Of a stretch of DNA of 64,000 nucleotides, positions 10,030-21,400 are shown piece after piece. The position numbers and the translations under genes were made by a program. The first letter of the stretch is position 1. Each line of letters opens with the position of its first letter. The notes below the pieces were generated by a model. The model was not told the origin of the DNA, did not search any database, and saw nothing but the letters and a program-made list of their open reading frames with translations. This DNA is from Nautilus pompilius (taxonomy: Eukaryota > Mollusca > Cephalopoda > Nautilida > Nautilidae), in NCBI GenBank assembly GCA_018389105.1, contig JACATO010000651.1:310001-374000 (forward strand). The letters run 5' to 3'.

Positions 10030-10290
10030 CACCTTGCAGGTGAGAGGGCTTGGCGGGGCAAAACCTTAGGCAAGTCTCCTTACTTCAAATGCCTCTGTTT
10101 TTACCTGGCAGTAAGTAGGTGCCCAGTTGTTAGCTGATTAGGGCATCGCCTTCCAGGGTAATAGCTCCGCCAGTGTGAGTGGTAAGTTGTCTGGTAATCT
10201 TTAACATTACTTGACACCAGATAACATCCCCCCTCATAAGAGTGTGGCTGCTTGGGGAGGGGCAGCCACAAAAAATTCGTGCACCCAGGT
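10030..10290 (+). repeat. Probable SINE-type fragment
   Basis: The block AGGCAAGTCTCCTTACTTC followed by an ACCTGGCAGTAAGTAGGTGCC-like segment resembles the conserved body of tRNA-derived SINEs of marine invertebrates (GGGCAAG..TTTAC, then a TAAATGGGTACC-like motif). No intact A and B boxes are visible, so this would be a 5'-truncated copy. GC content is higher than the flanks. Confidence 0.45.
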
Positions 10291-11969
10291 GGTCATATGT
10301 AACATGTGAACAGCCATTTTCAGTTGCAAAGGACAGCCATTAATTATTTGAGCCTTATTTACATATACCAAAAGAAATGATAAAATGTAATGCAAAAATT
10401 TTATAGTCTAATTTCTGCAAAAATTTCTCTGTGAATAAGTTTGAGATTTGTGTAGTTATTTATTAATGAACTCATTTGAATGCATACCAGATTATAATAT
10501 GCAAATCATATCATTTTTGGATATTTTGAAGGCAGGTTGTTTATCTTGACGGAAGCTTTGATGCAGACATTTCCTACATATCCAGTTCCTGCAGCCTACA
10601 TCAGCCCAGATTTGAAAATAGTGCTGTTTTGAGATTTTTTTGTTTCAATGGTGTATAAAAGTAATGCTGGTTTTCTCAGACCCCACTGTAAACTGAACAC
10701 TTCTGTTTGTGTTATTTAGTGGAGGAACTGAAGGTGCTCTTATCGGCCAGAAAGTCAAAACAGGTCAGAGTGTCTCCTAATTTTGGTGCTAATCTGCATA
10801 AGTAGCCCGACCGACAACATGGAAGAGCTACCTGGAGTTCATACATTAGTACAGTAGACTCGGTTGGCATGGGACAGTACTTCAGGGTATGAACCTTTTC
10901 CTTTTTTTACTGTTAAATACCCACTATTTTAATTAATATTACGCAAACAACAGCACGATGAACTAGGAAAAAGACTCAGTTAACTGGTCATCACAAAAGT
11001 TTGAGTGTCTGACCAGAAGATTCCAGCCATGGAAACAGCAGCATCATTGTCTGGGTAAAGGTCATGCTAACTCAACAGTGGAAGTTACTTCTGTGCGTTT
11101 ATCTAAGCCATTTTCTCCCCCTTCAAGATCAGTGCTCTTTAAAAAGACAATGCAAGGCTGCTGCTATCTCCACATCAAAGGCAGTGTACCGACAAGTGCT
11201 TCAAAAAGCTGCTTTTCACAATTTTAAATCAAACCTGCTTCCTTAAATCCATCACATTTTCTGCCATTGTCACATTAGAAAATACAAAACTGTTTTGGAA
11301 ACCATTCCCCTACCCCTGACTTCTCTCACTAAATTTCTACAAACAATAATACGCCTGATCAATTATAACTGATGCTTGATTCTAAACTAAACTAGCGTCA
11401 AGTTTGTTGTTGTTTTTTTCTCTTTGATGCACCAGCAAAAAGTTCGCCTAAATCTTCAATTTGTTTTCCTTTTTGTTGGTGTGGGCTGTGGATGTTGTTT
11501 ATAGAGCTTGGCTTTGTTCTTCCATCCACTTTCACGAAATGTTGCCATTGTCTTTTAGTATGCACAGAACTGAACATTGGGAAATTTCTTTTAGCAATGC
11601 AAGAAGTGTATGGAATCCCAGTTAAGGCAATCAGGCTGAATTCCACCAGCGTAGTAGGGGATTGGAAGAACCTACTAATTTGAGTAGCATTAGTAGTGAG
11701 AGGAAATGAGCAAGCCCTGTGGAGACCGTGCAATGCCAAAAAGCTTAAGAGTCTGTATCGACTGAATCTTGAATGCCACCAATAACACTGGACAACAGTG
11801 ATTTTGTCACCAGAACACTATCGTGTTTACTTTTTAGTATTTCGCATGTCAATTTCAAATCTGAAAACCGTTTTGCTCTAGGACGTCACGTATTTTTAGT
11901 TATGGCATGTGACTGATGAATGGAGGTTATTCGTAGGCTGTAGCAAACTATGACTTAAAGCTGTGCTGT

Positions 11970-12840
11970 TACATCATGGTACAAATCTTTGGTTCCTATA
12001 GTTCATGCAGTTGGCTTGAAAGAGACATATGAATCAGTGGAACTCCTTTTGAAAGTGACGAGTTATTCGGATCATAAATGGAAAATTTGTGGTGATCTCA
12101 AAGTTATTTCTCTCCTTCTCAGGTTTCAGCTAGGGTACACAAAACACATGTGTTTCTCGTGTCTTTGGAACAGCTGTGATGATGCCAACCATTACACTCG
12201 AAAAGACTAGCCTATGTGACAGGAACCTATAGTTGGCAGGTACAATGTGCAACATATGCCATTGGTAGACCCTCAGAATGTTTACCTTCCGCCACTTCAT
12301 ATCAAACTCGGCCTCATGAAAAACTTTATCAAAGCTATGGATAAAAATGGCGATGGCTTCAAGTATCTAAGAGAGAAGTTTGGTGCCGACAAAAGTGAAG
12401 CTAAACTCAAAGAAGGAATTTTTGTGGAGCCTGAAATTCGAGAACACATGCGTGATGACAGGTTCAAAAAATAAGCTGAACCCACTGGAGTCTACAGCAT
12501 GGGAAGCATTTATTTTAGTTGTACAGAACTTTCTTGGCAAATATAGAGCTGAGCACTATGCTGAATAAGTGGAAAACATGCTAATGGCATATCAGCAAAT
12601 GGGGCCAGGATGTCTCTAAAGATGCATTTTCTGCATTTGTATCTTTATTTTTTTTTCAACCAGTCTAGGGGTTGTCAGTGATGAGCATGGCGAAAGGTTC
12701 AACCAAGACATAAAGGTGATGCAAAGTAAATATCAGGGCAAATTAAATCCCAACACGATGGGTGATTACTGTTGGTTCCTCCAAAGGGAGACTGTTACCT
12801 CACATAAGTGCAAGAACAAGTGTCTGAAACATTTTTGAAC
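11970..12840 (+). pseudogene. Decayed ORF of a widespread multi-copy invertebrate family (element-type)
   Basis: Conceptual translation in shifting frames gives a co-linear series of motifs: IVHAVGLKETYESVELLL, KICGDLKVISLLL, GYTKHMCFSCLW, NVYLPPLHIKLGLMKNFIKA, STAWEAFILVVQNFLGKYRA, DEHGERFNQDIKVMQSKY and MGDYCWFLQRET. I know this series from a family of uncharacterised, highly repeated proteins in arthropod, cnidarian and mollusc genomes, usually taken as mobile-element derived. Here it is broken by stops (such as TAG after TRKD) and at least three frame changes. The N-terminal part of the family is not clearly present. No terminal repeats were found. Confidence 0.7.
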
Positions 12841-14294
12841 GTTTGGAATGTACCTACTATGTAAGTTAAAATGCATTTCATATCTTCCATACTGCTTTTA
12901 TCAGTCTTTCTCATGCATCTGTCGTCTGATCATGGCAAATACATTTCACATTAAACATCTGAATACCAAATATTGTTGTTCAAGCTTTGTATGGTTCACA
13001 TAACATAAGTCATAATATAGCATTAGTGGTGAAATTGCTCCTCAGGCATATCTCAAAAACCTGACGTCCTAGCCAAATTCTGACTTCAGGTTTGAAATCA
13101 GCACCCAAAATTTAGCCAAGATCGCCCACATTTTTCTCGATGGCAGACAAAACATTTCCAGTGTAATTAATGATTGGAACTTTGAAGTGCAGGGTTAGCC
13201 AGGACTAAGATTTCTGCTCAGAGTAAACATTTCCAGCTTGGCTCTAATTTGAGTTAGACATTGGCATTTTCATACTAGAGGGTTGAGTTTCTGAAATGTT
13301 TCATCATTTTAAAATTTAGCAATGAGATAGGTGAAAAATATCATATCAATTTGGAATTTTAAAAAAAAGAAATGTTTCACCATGGCATTGTACTAGTAAT
13401 TTACACTGCACGATTTATCAGGTTCTGAAAGGTTCTGTGATTCAGGGTTACCATTAGCAAAGCGATGTAACAGTTCATTTAGCTACCTAAAAGGTCAAAC
13501 AGATGGCTTGCTCTCATCTGTAATGTAAATTTATGACGGATATGTACTATTTAAGTAGGCGTGTGGAAGAATAGGTTCTTTATTGTGCAAGCTAAATGTA
13601 AGAAACTGTTTTCTACTTCATATAATAGTTTTTAATCTTGCGGGCTGGTAATATTGGGGAAAAATCTATAAGAACAAAAAAAATAGAAATTAAATTATTA
13701 GAGAAAGAGAAAGTGATGGACAAAGTTAGGGAGTAGCTGCTATTGGTCATTTTCTGACCACAAGAATTTCACACCTGAGCACAATCGCATGGTATGATGA
13801 CGCTATTTGTTTTTCATATATACTTTCTCGCCATCATCTTCCATCAAATAAACAAAACCAATTAATGCAACAGAAAAAAGATTTTGAAAGTTTAAAAAGG
13901 TTCCAGTTTAATGCAATGTAGAAATGAAATAAGCTTATGTTTAAAAAGAAAGTTGGTTCTTATAGTATTTTAACTGAAATTTCACATTTTTTGCTTTAAA
14001 GGTTGTCATCTACACCCCAAAAGAGAGTAATTCCAAGCACCCACCAAAAATAGTGCAAGTTAAGACTGGCACAGGCCACACCCATTGACTATTCCAGCAT
14101 GCAGGGAGCTTGCTAATGACAATCGAGCATAGTGCCCTTACTGTGAGGTGCTCAGACAGCCAAATTCCCAAACATCAAAGAGTTGTTTCTTAACCATGTT
14201 GAACAGGGCGATTGACAACAAGTGCCTTATACACAAATGGGGAAAGAATCGAGATACTGATACATTTCTAATTGGCATCATCTATGTCTTCCTT

Positions 14295-14300
14295 TTTATT
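14295..14300 (-). terminator. Possible polyadenylation signal of the W2 paralogue
   Basis: AATAAA on the minus strand about 350 bases after the stop at 14648. It is the nearest canonical hexamer I noticed; weak evidence on its own. Confidence 0.3.
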
Positions 14301-14473
14301 TTTTCCCTGCAATGAGGCATTTTTCTCCGTAAACTTCTGAGCGTGCATCTTTAAAAATCCACATCGCACTTCAGCTTAGCTTGACAAAAACTTATCACCT
14401 TTGCTGCTCCTAATAACTAATAAGGGAAGAGAAAGAATATATAAAGGAAGACCATAAACATGTGACTGTTATT

Positions 14474-14497
14474 TATATATATATATATATATATATA
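14474..14497. repeat. (TA)n microsatellite
   Basis: About twelve uninterrupted TA dinucleotides, downstream of the W2 paralogue's stop codon. Confidence 0.9.
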
Positions 14498-14647
14498 ATG
14501 GTTTAAATAATCACAAATTCAAAGAGCCAAAACTTGTAAAAGGAAAAATAAAAAGTTACAATGTTGTTTCTCCAAAAGTTTCTGGAGTCTAAACTGATCT
14601 TTAACAGAAGAGTACTTGGTTTTCTCATCCTCCTGTTCTACCTCCCT

Positions 14648-17258
14648 CTATCTGCGGTTCAGCTTGTTTCTCAGTATGGACCAGTTGTCAGTCCACTTGT
14701 CAAAGCTCTCCTGCATAATGACATTTTCATCAATCAGCATGTCAGTTATTTCCATTAGCACACCTGGAAATAATAATAATAATAATTTTACGAATCAGTG
14801 CAGATTCCCAGTCACAAGTATCTCTATATAATTTTTTTTTCAGATTTAGCAAGACCCGAAGTCCTAGTTACTTCATGAATCTAAAATCTACAAAAGGGGA
14901 CATGTCGTGTTACCCTCAGAATACTGTGTCAAAATACACACACACACTTAACTAGTGGTTAACCCCCCCCCCCCTGCCCCGCACTATTAGGGGCATCCTT
15001 CCAAGGGAGCCTCAGCAGAGGTTTGTATACTACGGGAGTAATCATTAATTCCTAAGGGCAGAACTTACTTGGTGAGTATAGATTTCTTTTCACTACATTC
15101 TGAAGCGCATCCAGAGCGACAACCTGGAGTTGTGAATCAGTGGAAAGAAATATCTGCAGCAGGAACTTCCTCGATATGAGTTCATCTTTCATGAATCTGG
15201 CTTCGTGTTTTTCACCTGTTTAGGAGGGGAGGAAAAAAAGAAAGAAAAATCACCAATTTTAACTTCCACATTTAATTTCGTAGGTGTTTGCGATCCATGT
15301 TCAGATGAATCCCGAACTGGCTAACTGCTCGACTCGACTCTATTTACTATCCGCATACCATCACTCTAACTCCTGAATTTTTAAAATCTCATATATTAAG
15401 GTAGATTATTCTTTTTTGAAATTTTGAAAAATAAACCAATTTATTCTTCTACAGCGGCAGAAGCAAGAGAGAGAGAGCCTGTCAATTCGAATACAAGAAT
15501 CAGGTATTTGCGATTTCATAAGGCTGAGAGACACAAGACTCCTTACCCTTACGCCATGAGATGAGAGAGAGTGATGAGAACTGACCTTTTATGGCGCTGC
15601 TGCAGAAAGCTTCCATAAGAACTTCAATAAACCCTGCCTTTTTGGTCGTGGTTTCTGGTACATTTTCCTAATTAATCAAAATAAACAAACATAGCATTTT
15701 TTAATATTATTATCATCAAGGCAGCATGTTATTGACAGGAGCTTCCAACGCACAAGACGACGGCCTGCTGTATCCCTCATCCTCAAAGCAGCATGTTATT
15801 GACAGGAGCTTCCAACGCACAAGACGACAGCTGCTCTATCCCTCATCATCAAAGCAGCATGTTATTGACAGGACAAGACGACAGCCTGCTCTATCCCTCA
15901 TCATCAAAGCAGCATGTTATTGACAGGACAAGACGACAGCCTGCTCTATCCCTCATCATCAAAGCAGCATGTTATTGACAGGAGCTTCCAACACACAAGA
16001 CGACGGCCTGCTGTATCCCTCATCCTCAAAACAGCATGTTATTGACAGGAGCTTCCAACGCACAAGACGACGGCCTGCTGTATCCCTCATCCTCAAAACA
16101 GCATGTTATTGACAGGAGCTTCCAACGCACAAGACGGCGGCCTGCTGTATCCCTCATCCTCAAAACAGCATGTTATTGACAGGAGCTTCCAACGCACAAG
16201 ACGACAGCCTGCTCTATCCCTCATCATCAAAGCAGCATGTTATTGACAGGAGCTTCCAATGCACAAGATGATGGCTGCTCTATCCCTCATCATCAAAGCA
16301 GCATGTTATTGACAGGAGCTTCCAATGCACAAGACGACGGCCTGCTGTATCCCTCATCCTCAAAGCAGAATGTTATTGACAGGAGCTTCCAACGCACACG
16401 ACGGCTGTTGCTTCCCAGTATAGTATTCATCGCACTGTCATTTCTAGGGCACAAGCAAAGTACCGTTAGACTGGCCCGCTCAGGTCGCCCAAGGGTTACA
16501 CTCCGGCCCCGGTGAAGATCGTTGTCCTGTCACTTTTGCCGGAAAAGATGCTTTTAGCGACGCCATCTCTCCCGAACGACCTCCAGAAATCGATCAGCAG
16601 AGGTGAACGGTTTACACAGTTTGCCGTTATGGGGGTTGGTCGGGGCGGCCGGAATTCAAGTCGTCACCGTTACTGGGTGAGATGAGGTCGAGCCCTTGGC
16701 CGATCGGCAAGACCCCTCCTACTCCAGCATCACGTCCGCGCAATGCGCCACGGCGTGGCCCGGGCCTGCACAACCCACGACCCAACCTGTTCGGCGCACC
16801 TGTTGTGGTCGTCGAGCCCACCTGCAGTCTCTCTCTCTCTCTCTCTCTCGAGCAGCTGGAAGTGGTCCTGGTCGAAGGGTGGCGCGACATCTTGTGCGAG
16901 CTTGCAATCACCGCCCCCCCCCCCCGGGCAATGCCGAGACACGAGCTTTCAAGACCAGAGGAATTGGTACAAAGTTTGGAGATCTTTCGGCGTTTCATCA
17001 GAAAAATAAACACACAGGAAACAGCTTACCGTGATCCACCTCAAAATGTCGGAGTTCAAGGCTCTGTTTTCCATAAGTGCTGACAGCTTGGACTGAACGG
17101 TCTTGGGAGACTCCGTCGGCGCCGAGGTAGACGGCTTTGGTTCCCCACCATGAGACAAAAGCGGGATCTGTCGATAATATACAATTGCTTGTGTAGTCTT
17201 ATCTCCTTTTAAGAGATAAAAAGGAGACGTCCTAAGAAAATGTCCATGCATACCTACC
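14648..17258 (-). CDS. Stand-alone eIF4G W2 (HEAT) domain paralogue, 5' end unresolved
   Basis: Four well-defined exons: 17030-17167, 15586-15667, 15069-15215 and 14648-14763 (stop TAG). A probable upstream exon ends at 17258 (donor GTAGGT). Lengths are 138/82/147/116, against 135/82/150/179 for the last four exons of the complete eIF4G gene 12-40 kb away, with identical phases. Protein matches are co-linear: SALMENRALNSDILRWIT with [35 protein letters not shown] with [17 protein letters not shown], and MLIDENVIMQESFDKW with [16 protein letters not shown]. The full gene's acidic end (WLREAEEEE) is missing and replaced by a basic tail, NKLNRR. In eIF4G this region binds Mnk kinases and contacts eIF4A, so Mnk binding is probably altered or lost. 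No MIF4G or MA3 exons are seen upstream, and I did not identify the start codon. It could be expressed or a decaying fragment, but the splice sites and frame are intact. Confidence 0.8.
15718..16415. repeat. Minisatellite, 66/67-bp unit, about 11 copies
   Basis: The unit starts near GCATGTTATTGACAGG; starts are at 15724, 15791, 15857, 15912, 15967, 16034, 16101, 16168, 16235, 16301 and 16368, followed by a partial copy. Most periods are 66-67 bases. Two consecutive units are 55 bases because they lack AGCTTCCAACGCA. Subtypes alternate (CTGCTGTATCC with CCTCA versus CTGCTCTATCC with ATCA), showing unit turnover. It lies inside the intron between exons 17030-17167 and 15586-15667 of the W2 paralogue. 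Confidence 0.95.
16420..16930. other. GC-rich intronic block with a (CT)n run
   Basis: This block is GC- and CpG-rich in an otherwise AT-rich region and lies in the W2 paralogue's first resolved intron. A (CT)n run occupies 16828-16849 and a C run is near 16914-16925. Several frames are open only because GC-rich DNA has few stops. I recognise no coding domain. It may be part of a CpG-rich regulatory region shared with the divergent F-box gene, or an unrecognised repeat. Confidence 0.4.
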
Positions 17259-17311
17259 ATCTTGATCAAGACGTTATTATTAATGAAACAATCCACTAAG
17301 TTATCTGGTTA

Positions 17312-18497
17312 TGCCTAGAACTTGGAAAACAAACTGCCCTACAACAGGGAAAGGGGAAGTAACTCCCTACATCGCACTACAACAACTTTTTTTTTTTTGT
17401 TTTGTTTTTTGGTTCCGTGTTGAGGCTGCTGGAAAATGATGTCAGCGGCATCTGACATCTGACAAAGAAAAAAAAAAATCGTCATCCTTCTCCACTGTAT
17501 CCGTGTTTCGTTCAGAAGGAAAGCGCCAAGGTTCGACAAGTTGTTGTTTTTTTTTTAAATTGCTGAGGACGTAAGAAACCTCCAAGAGTCTGTGACTCAC
17601 TCATCCGGGTATTCGGATTCCCAAAAATATTAAGGACTCGTTGGGTGCTGTAGCTAGTCGTTCGATAGACGTGCTGGGCGGGGGACCCGGAGAAGTCGGA
17701 TCGCTATCCGCTATCATGGGACCGGCCGCCCAACCCGGAAGCGGCTCGGAGTAACAGAACAGTTGAGAGAGCAAGCAGATCGGACCGCCGAATACGGACG
17801 GGCAGGATTCGTTCGAGACCAGAAAGTTCTTTGGAAAACCTAAACTATTATTTAACAACAACAACAACAACAACAAAGGGCCATTAAGAGCAAACGTGGG
17901 GCAATGACGATGCTAATAAAGGACTTGCCGTTTCTGACGGATCCACCATCGTGCCCGTCTCTCCCTCAGCAGAGTACTTCCGCGTCACTAACCACACATT
18001 TCCGGTCTCGTTATACGTCCTGCTTTTCGGAGGTTAACAAGGATTTTTTTTTTTTTATTTTTTAAAACAAACAAAACAAACCCCTAACTAGACATGGATG
18101 CGACAGAATTCCAAAATTCTTGCTTGCACAACGAAAGTAGGCAACCCGATCTGGTCTGTGGTGCTTATACACATCGGTTACGCCAAATGTCCGAGTACAA
18201 AAACAAAAGCAGCCTTTGTTGTTGTTGTTGTTCTTTTTTTTAAAAAAAAATACGAAGAACTCATCCGACTGACAACATATTAGTTAATTAATTTTTAAAA
18301 GGTGGGGGGGGAAGGCATGTGCGCGGCGCGCGTGTAGAATGATGCAAAACTAAAAAGTGGAACGGAGAACGTTAACCGGAAAGAAGTCGAGATGGTTCAT
18401 TTCGTAAACTGTCACGTGTCTGACGTTTATGACGTAGACACGTCCTTTGTCAGTTTTACCCAAAGAGGCAATTTGTAATTAGTAATTATCTGCACTT
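17312..18497. promoter_or_regulatory. Divergent intergenic region between the W2 paralogue and the F-box gene
   Basis: About 1.2 kb separates two genes transcribed away from each other. It is richer in CpG than the rest of the window (notably 17600-17830 and 18310-18380) and includes a GCGCGGCGCGCG-like patch near 18320. It is therefore the likely shared promoter area. I see no clear TATA box. Short T, A and AAC/TTG runs are also present (17388-17410, 17855-17875, 18218-18250). Confidence 0.4.
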
Positions 18498-21400
18498 ATG
18501 GAAAGGAAAAGAACCTTTCGTAAAACAAAAGGTATTATCATTAAACGCCAGTCCAAATGGGTTTGCCTGCCCGACATAGTTCTGCTGCAGATCTACTCCT
18601 ATTTGCCGGACACCGATCGCTTCCATGTGTCCTTGGTTTGTAAAAGCTGGTCGAGGATGTTCGACGCAGCCTACCTGTGGAAGATGAGAACTTTCGATCT
18701 GAAGGACTGCGACCCACGCCGAGCCAGCCAGAAGGCCACCGTGTTTGCGCAGAAATACGGGAGCTTCATGAAGCGGCTGGACATCACGTGCCGCGTCCAG
18801 AATCGCGAGTCATTCCGCTGTTTCCAGCAGAACTTCACCGCCTTCCTGTCGAAGCTGACGAGAAGCGTGCAGCTGAAGGAGTTCATCATGCCACGACTGC
18901 AGTTCTACCGGTACTGGAGGAACTACGATGGGGTGCGGGACCGCCTGGTCGATACTCTGTCGCGCTTCCTGCGCTACCAGAAGACGCTGAAGATGCTGAA
19001 CCTGTCCGGCGCCCAGCTGGACATCTCGAACGGTTGCAAGATCCTGGAGGTAGTGGGGCGGTCGTCGGGCGAGCACCTCGAGGTGCTGCTGCTCGAGGAC
19101 TTCTTCCACCGGAGCCTGCCGCTCTATCTTTTCACGCGTTTCATCAAAGCCATGTCCGTCTTCACCAACCTGCTCAACATCTCCATCAACTACAATTGCC
19201 TCAGCAACGTCATTCTCCACGCTATGGCCGAAAGCATGGGAAGCAAACTGGAGAAGCTCACCATTTCCGCTAATAAAAACGATCCGCACTTTCACCAGAT
19301 CACGTCGGTCACCTGGCGGTTCGTCTCCGGCCGTTGTCCGAAACTGTCCGTAGAGCTGTGGCTGGACAGCATCGGTAAGGCGATTGACATCCTTCCCATG
19401 CTGACCCAGTACATGCCGCTCGAACTCTTTGACCTTTGGTACGGCTACGAAGAGGACCAGAATCTCAACCTGGCGAGGACTCTCGGTCGCATCACTGAAA
19501 CGTTCAGCAGCACATTAGGTGAGGTCATTTAGGTTGGTCTCCTTTAACGAATCGATCCTAATTTTGTTTAGAGCTAGCGGTCTACCGCGACCACACGAAC
19601 GGAAATAGCATAATTACATCATATAGTTACATTTTCCGGTCTAAGAACAAAAAAACACGACACTATTCTTAAGGGGGGGCTAGCAGAAAGCGAGAGTTAA
19701 GAATGGGGCAGGCTGGACTTCGCGAGATACCGTAAAGACCTCAAAGAGATGCCTAGCATAGCTTAAGTGCAGAAAAAATATCTAATTTCTCACTAACCTA
19801 CAGAGTTTTATATAAACCGGATCTGGTCAGACTTTTTTTTTTGTTTTAAAAACACGTTTCATGCGATTTGGAATGTAAATGAATGCAGAAGTGTTTTTTT
19901 TTTTCTATCTTTAGCTGGTGAAGAAAGAGCACTATTTTTCAAGTGATTTAAAACTTGGCAGTCCAAGAGACTGGTGTATGCAAGGGAGACAACTCTTGGA
20001 GTGTGGTATCGCGGTTCTCCACTAGAAGGCTTTGCTAATCTTATGCCACGTAGGGCCCGACACTGTCGATTTCGGCAGAAAAAAAAAATTCCTAGTAGAC
20101 ATTATTATTATTTTGAATACGGGAGGATGCTGACGCGTCCGGCTGGTAGAGATCAAACCATGCCAAACCGATCACCGGTCGGGAATCTCCAACCAACCAC
20201 AACAGTCCAGCAGACTAACTACTGCACTACCGCGCCACCAAATTTTTGATAATAGATTAGTAGATACACGAAATAGTCACCCGAAAGAAAAAAAAAAATT
20301 GTACATGTACACACACCTGCCTAAAGAAAAATTAAGGTTTAACTGAAATTTGTGACAGGTAAAAAATCAGTTAGAATATAATATCAGTCGCTTTCCAACA
20401 GCTCACTGGCTTCATGTCAGCTGGGTGAAGCCACGAGGAATAGCGCGATTTCATCTCTGCAACGATGCTGATCGCTACCCACACCATAATGACGCCACAG
20501 ACATGCATCATTGGCTTCATGTCAGCTGCGTGAAGCCACGAGGTATAGCGCGATTTCATCTCTGCAACGATGCTGATCGCTACCCACACCATAATGACGC
20601 CACAGACATTGCGTTATTTCCCACGTAGAGCTGCGATCGCAGTTGCTTTCTTCCCCTTGTAGGATAAATATCGCGACTCATCTGCGAAATACGTTGTTGC
20701 CACACCGGTCGTTGACTCTCTGGTAGGTGGGTTCTGGATCCTCCTAGCTACACTCTTGGAGTTGCCGCTTATCCTTCAGTTTCGGGACACTTCAGAATAA
20801 ATAAGGTGAAAGAACCAACCACTGAAGTCTCTAAATAATCGAATTATTTTACGGGTACTCGATCGGATTTATATCGTCTTCTTGAAGAACATAGGCGTCG
20901 AATCTCAGTGAGTGTTGTTGGTACAATGGTAGCTGACGTGACTTTAAAATGGCAATGTATCCGGCAGAACTGGAACTTACTTTGACAAACACCAAGGCTG
21001 TCTGTCTTTCCCGAGGTCCATACCATCCCATCCCACTCCTTCCTTCACGATGCTTGGCCACTGAAGCTCTTTATAAACGGCTATAGCAACGGTCCCACGT
21101 CGAGATCTTTGATACGAATTACTGAAGCTTAACGAAAGAGTTTCGCATCCTTTGACACCGAACCTTCAATGACCTAGATGATCGACCGTTGTCGGCAATT
21201 CCAACTCTTCACGAAGAAATCGATGTAATATCTTCCCGGCATCCGTTTACTTACCATCATCTATTTAACGATCAGATCTCACTGTATTTCTTTAGTTCGA
21301 TTCGTTACCATTAGCCAGGATTTCTGTCGAACAATTGAACGCGCGGGCCCGTTATTCGGGTCTGATGTGACAGAAGCAACTTCCTAGCTGGGAAGCAAAT

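Larger units (their letters stand above)
9594..14640. other. Gene-poor spacer between the EB-like gene and the W2 paralogue
   Basis: Apart from the SINE fragment, the decayed element ORF and the TA microsatellite listed separately, I see no gene here. The stretch includes the likely promoter of the EB-like gene (just right of 9600), but no convincing TATA box. AT-rich introns or intergenic DNA fill the rest. Confidence 0.5.

Noticed and set aside
10720..10763. 44-base + strand exon-like piece reading VEELKVLLSARKSKQ between AG and GT
   Set aside because: No partner exons or family match were found; the piece is too short to support alone.
15718..16415. Regular repeats that might suggest a CRISPR array
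   Set aside because: Units are contiguous, 66/67 bases long with no unique spacers, in a eukaryotic intron; this is a minisatellite.
16682..17083. 133-codon + strand frame and overlapping frames on both strands
   Set aside because: GC-rich DNA has few stops. The stretch overlaps a well-supported minus-strand exon and an intron, and the translation is low-complexity.
17601..17876. 91-codon minus-strand frame in the divergent promoter region
   Set aside because: No family similarity, a leader of repeated leucines from an AAC/GTT microsatellite, and a CpG-rich context that keeps frames open.
18810..19295. 161-codon antisense frame opposite the F-box exon
   Set aside because: Shadow of the GC-rich F-box coding sequence; the sense protein clearly matches FBXO39.
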